Positions 34,607 to 36,363 of a DNA stretch of 36,363 nt are shown piece after piece. Below the pieces are notes generated by a model, which was given only the letters and a program-made list of their open reading frames with translations, was not told the DNA's origin and did not search any database. Each line of letters opens with the position of its first letter. The stretch's first letter is position 1. The position numbers and the translations under genes are program-made. Origin of the DNA: Telmatospirillum sp. (GTDB lineage Bacteria > Pseudomonadota > Alphaproteobacteria > Rhodospirillales > Magnetospirillaceae); assembly GCA_031291415.1 (NCBI GenBank), contig JARLJB010000246.1, forward strand, positions 1 to 36,363. The letters are read 5' to 3'.

Positions 34607-35249
34607 TCAGCGCTGCCCGATCCATGCCAGCCGCAACGCCAATCCGGCGAAAACCCCACCCAACAGGAAATTGGGAATCCGCGCCCAACGGGGTGGCTTG
34701 CGGCGCGTGCCCGCCGATCCAATGCGCGACGCCGCTGGCCGCGACAATGACCGCGCTGTTCACCACAAAACCGATGGCAAGCTGAATCGCCGACAGAACC
34801 ACCACCTGCCCCATCAGCCCACCGGCCGCCGGCCGCATGAATTGCGGCAGCAGAGCCAACATGAAAAGCGCCACCTTTGGGTTGAGCAGATTGGTCGTCA
34901 GGCCCTGCCGGGCGACCGCCCACAATGAATCCCGCCCGATCTCCCGCGGTTCGCCGGGACTGGGCCGACTTCTCACGGTTTTCCAAGCCAACAGCAGCAG
35001 GTAGGCGGCTCCCGCCAGACGGACGATGTCAAAGGCCATCGGCACAACGATGAACAGACGCGACAAGCCCAATCCGGCCGCCATCGCATGACAGAGACAA
35101 CCAAGCAGCGCCCCGCCCAATGCGGCGAACCCCGCCGCCCGACCCTGGACCATGGTCCGGCTGGCGAACAGCAGCATGTCCGGACCGGGGGTGACCGCCA
35201 GGGCCACCGATGCCGCTGCGAACATCGTCAGGGTGGAACCATCGATCAT
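34607..35249 (-). pseudogene. LysE/RhtB-family amino-acid exporter, frameshifted near its end
   Basis: This inner-membrane exporter has the family N-terminus ASVALAVTPGPDMLLFASRTMVQG and the mid-protein TTNLLNPKVALFMLALLPQF. The reading frame is normal up to VAHWIGGHA (about 34710), then departs from the family. In the next frame the sequence gives RWARIPNFLLGGVFAGLALR and a stop at 34607, exactly the expected last helix. One extra base around 34700-34712 separates the two frames; without it the protein would be about 213 residues, the family norm. As read, it runs on to 34551 with an unrelated 50-residue tail. Either a recent inactivating mutation or a sequencing error is possible. Confidence 0.8.
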
Positions 35250-35293
35250 GACGGGCAGAAACTCCGCTCTTGCTTAGGGTTTGTCGCGAAATA

Positions 35294-35336
35294 GTCGCTC
35301 CAGCGGGCTCAAGCGCCGCTCGGGCTTAGGAGCGAC
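35294..35336. repeat. Hairpin carrying the dispersed GC-rich repeat
   Basis: GTCGCTCC at 35294-35301 pairs with GGAGCGAC at 35329-35336. The 25-bp block at 35303-35327 within the loop matches 14450-14474 with one mismatch and itself has AGCGG/CCGCT stem potential. It lies between the LysE start and the small secreted protein gene. Confidence 0.55.
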
Positions 35337-35492
35337 CGGATGCTAATCCAGACGGCGGCGCCCGGACAGATGCTTCTCGCCTGTCCAGCGGATCAAACGC
35401 ATGCCTGACGAGGTCAACGGTCTGTTGACGCCGGAGAGCAATCGGCTTCAATTGCACGCTGACGAAACCATCGTCACGAAAGTGAGAGAACC

Positions 35493-35969
35493 GTGACTAG
35501 AACCTCCACCACGATTGCCGTCGCCATGACCACTCTCCTTTGGAGCGCCAACGCCTGGGCGGCAATGCTGATCACCGACGACGAAGCCCGTCGCCCGGCC
35601 GCTACGCTGATTACCGACAACGAAGCACATCTTCCCACGCAGTCGGAGGCACCTCGCGGAATCACGCGCAGCCCCACCATTTTGCTCGATACACCCCATG
35701 CGGCAGTCGCCGCTCACAAGCCTTTCGAATTCAAGATCGAGGTGCAGCCCCATGGCGGAGCGACCATCGATCCGACCAAGGTGCATGTCACCTATCTCAA
35801 GGAACCGGCCATCGATTTGACGCAGCGGCTGAGGCCGTTCGTGACCGCCAGCGGCATCGACATGCCCGATGCGGAAGCGCCGGCCGGCGATCATCCCTTG
35901 CGTATCGACGTCGAGGACAGCGACGGACGAACCAGTCACACGGTCATCACGCTGGCGGTGAAAAAGTAA
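35493..35969 (+). CDS. Small secreted/periplasmic protein of unknown function
   Basis: This 158-residue protein has a clear signal peptide: a basic start MTRTSTTIAVAM, a hydrophobic core and cleavage after ANAWAA. Directly after it, a short duplicated segment appears (MLITDDEARRPAA / TLITDNEAHLP). The remainder looks like a beta-sandwich domain, with FEFKIEVQPHGGATIDPTKVHVTYLK and LRIDVEDSDGRTSHTVITLAV, as in small periplasmic binding or Ig-like domains. It starts at a GTG preceded by GAGAG. I do not recognise a family. It is monocistronic with a terminator directly downstream. Confidence 0.75.
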   Translation: MTRTSTTIAVAMTTLLWSANAWAAMLITDDEARRPAATLITDNEAHLPTQSEAPRGITRSPTILLDTPHAAVAAHKPFEFKIEVQPHGGATIDPTKVHVTYLKEPAIDLTQRLRPFVTASGIDMPDAEAPAGDHPLRIDVEDSDGRTSHTVITLAVKK

Positions 35970-35981
35970 AGCCGCCCCCCG

Positions 35982-36015
35982 TTCAGGGCGATCGGGTGAA
36001 CCCGATTGCCCTGAA
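35982..36015 (+). terminator. Rho-independent type terminator after the secreted protein gene
   Basis: The 16-base arm TTCAGGGCGATCGGGT (35982-35997) pairs with 36000-36015 with a single G-U type mismatch and a two-base loop. A T-rich stretch (TTGTTCATTG) follows. It lies 12 bp after the stop codon. Bases 36016-36141 contain further GC-rich palindromes (GGCGCCGGGCGCC, GCCGGC) and no gene. Confidence 0.7.
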
Positions 36016-36141
36016 TTGTTCATTGTCCCTCAGGCGCCGGGCGCCGGCATCCGCCGGCTGGGCTCTCCTCCGCTACCGCTCCGCACCGCTCAACGCGCCA
36101 ACGCGTTGGAATAGGGCCTGAAACAAACAGCCATCGCGCGG

Positions 36142-36237
36142 TCACGTCAGAATCGACACCAGCAGCGGCAATCCGACATAGGCCAGCGCCGTCGACACCA
36201 GCACCATGCCGGCCACCTCCTCCGGATTGTTGTCAAA
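36142..36237 (-). pseudogene. C-terminal remnant of an AEC-family (auxin efflux carrier-like) permease
   Basis: The minus strand reads FDNNPEEVAGMVLVSTALAY followed by VGLPLLVSILT and a stop. This is the typical last helix of AEC-family permeases (PEEVA...VLVSTAL.Y..LPLL). The reading frame closes two codons upstream at a TAA (36241-36243), so nothing more of the gene is present. The break coincides with the probable end of the IS1595-like element to the right, which suggests the permease gene was cut by that insertion. Confidence 0.65.
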
Positions 36238-36363
36238 GGCTTATCCCTCTGGCTCCGCACCCCCGAGGCATGGTAGAACATATCACGAACAACGATCATG
36301 CCGAGGTGCCCCGATGTCCGATTTTCCGCGCTCGCTGCTGGAATTCCAGCGCCGGTTTCCCGA
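36238..36363 (+). mobile_element. Left end of an IS1595-like insertion sequence (runs off the window)
   Basis: From about 36238 (GGCTTATCCCTCTGGCTCCG) the sequence no longer fits the permease remnant and leads into a transposase start at 36314. The element boundary is inferred from where the permease homology stops; the terminal repeat and target duplication cannot be checked because the other end is outside the window. Confidence 0.5.
36314..36363 (+). CDS. IS1595-family transposase, N-terminal fragment at window edge
   Basis: Only 16 codons are present: MSDFPRSLLEFQRRFP. The LxEFQxRFP pattern is the usual N-terminus of IS1595-type transposases, where it precedes a zinc-ribbon of the form CPxCG. 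GAGG lies seven bases upstream of the ATG. The gene is cut by the window end, so completeness cannot be judged. Confidence 0.6.
   Translation, partial: MSDFPRSLLEFQRRFP

Overview
The window is GC-rich, tightly packed DNA with alphaproteobacterial character. The likely source is a Rhodospirillales or purple non-sulfur type bacterium. That placement is inferred from gene content and base composition, because no rRNA or other marker gene is present. Its centre, about 10.3-30.6 kb and all on the minus strand, is a complete bacterial microcompartment (BMC) locus built around a glycyl radical enzyme. It matches the type called GRM3 or Grp, known from Rhodopseudomonas palustris BisB18 and Rhodobacter capsulatus, which ferments 1,2-propanediol without vitamin B12.

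Layout. (1) 0.3-2.6 kb, minus: a proton-pump type P-type ATPase. (2) 2.9-10.2 kb, plus: phosphoketolase, class I fructose-bisphosphate aldolase, transketolase and a periplasmic HtrA/DegP protease, closed by a perfect 23-bp palindrome. (3) 10.3-11.7 kb, minus: a glycerol/propanediol facilitator and a GlcG/PduO-C protein behind promoter A. (4) 12.2-14.1 kb, minus: PduT-like and PduS-like electron-transfer proteins. (5) 14.5-30.6 kb, minus: the main operon, read from promoter B at 30.7 kb. In order it encodes a DJ-1/PfpI protein, the glycyl radical diol dehydratase, an iron alcohol dehydrogenase, four shell proteins, PduL, EutJ, a flavoprotein, the EutN vertex protein, a CoA-acylating aldehyde dehydrogenase, GrpU, the glycyl radical activase, a dedicated SAM synthetase, and a PocR-domain sensor kinase with its AraC-type response regulator. 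(6) 31-36.4 kb: a histidine phosphatase, a TPR protein, a TetA-like exporter, a GNAT acetyltransferase, a frameshifted LysE exporter, a small secreted protein, the tail of an AEC permease and the first codons of an IS1595-like transposase.

How the genes work together (inference from families): the facilitator admits the diol and the radical enzyme dehydrates it to an aldehyde inside the shell. The aldehyde dehydrogenase makes acyl-CoA, and PduL makes acyl-phosphate and recycles CoA. The iron alcohol dehydrogenase regenerates NAD+ by reducing aldehyde to alcohol. PduS, PduT and GrpU would pass electrons across the shell. SAM synthetase feeds the activase. No acyl-phosphate kinase is seen here.

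Most notable observations: both GRM promoters carry the same direct repeats at 21-bp spacing, at an identical distance from a TTGAC -35 box. The dehydratase matches the diol-binding residue numbering of Clostridium butyricum glycerol dehydratase exactly but has a ~61-residue insertion that looks like an internal encapsulation peptide. The aldehyde dehydrogenase carries three encapsulation-peptide-like helices. PduT has lost its iron-sulfur cysteine while a GrpU-type shell protein with a GSCPQ motif is present.
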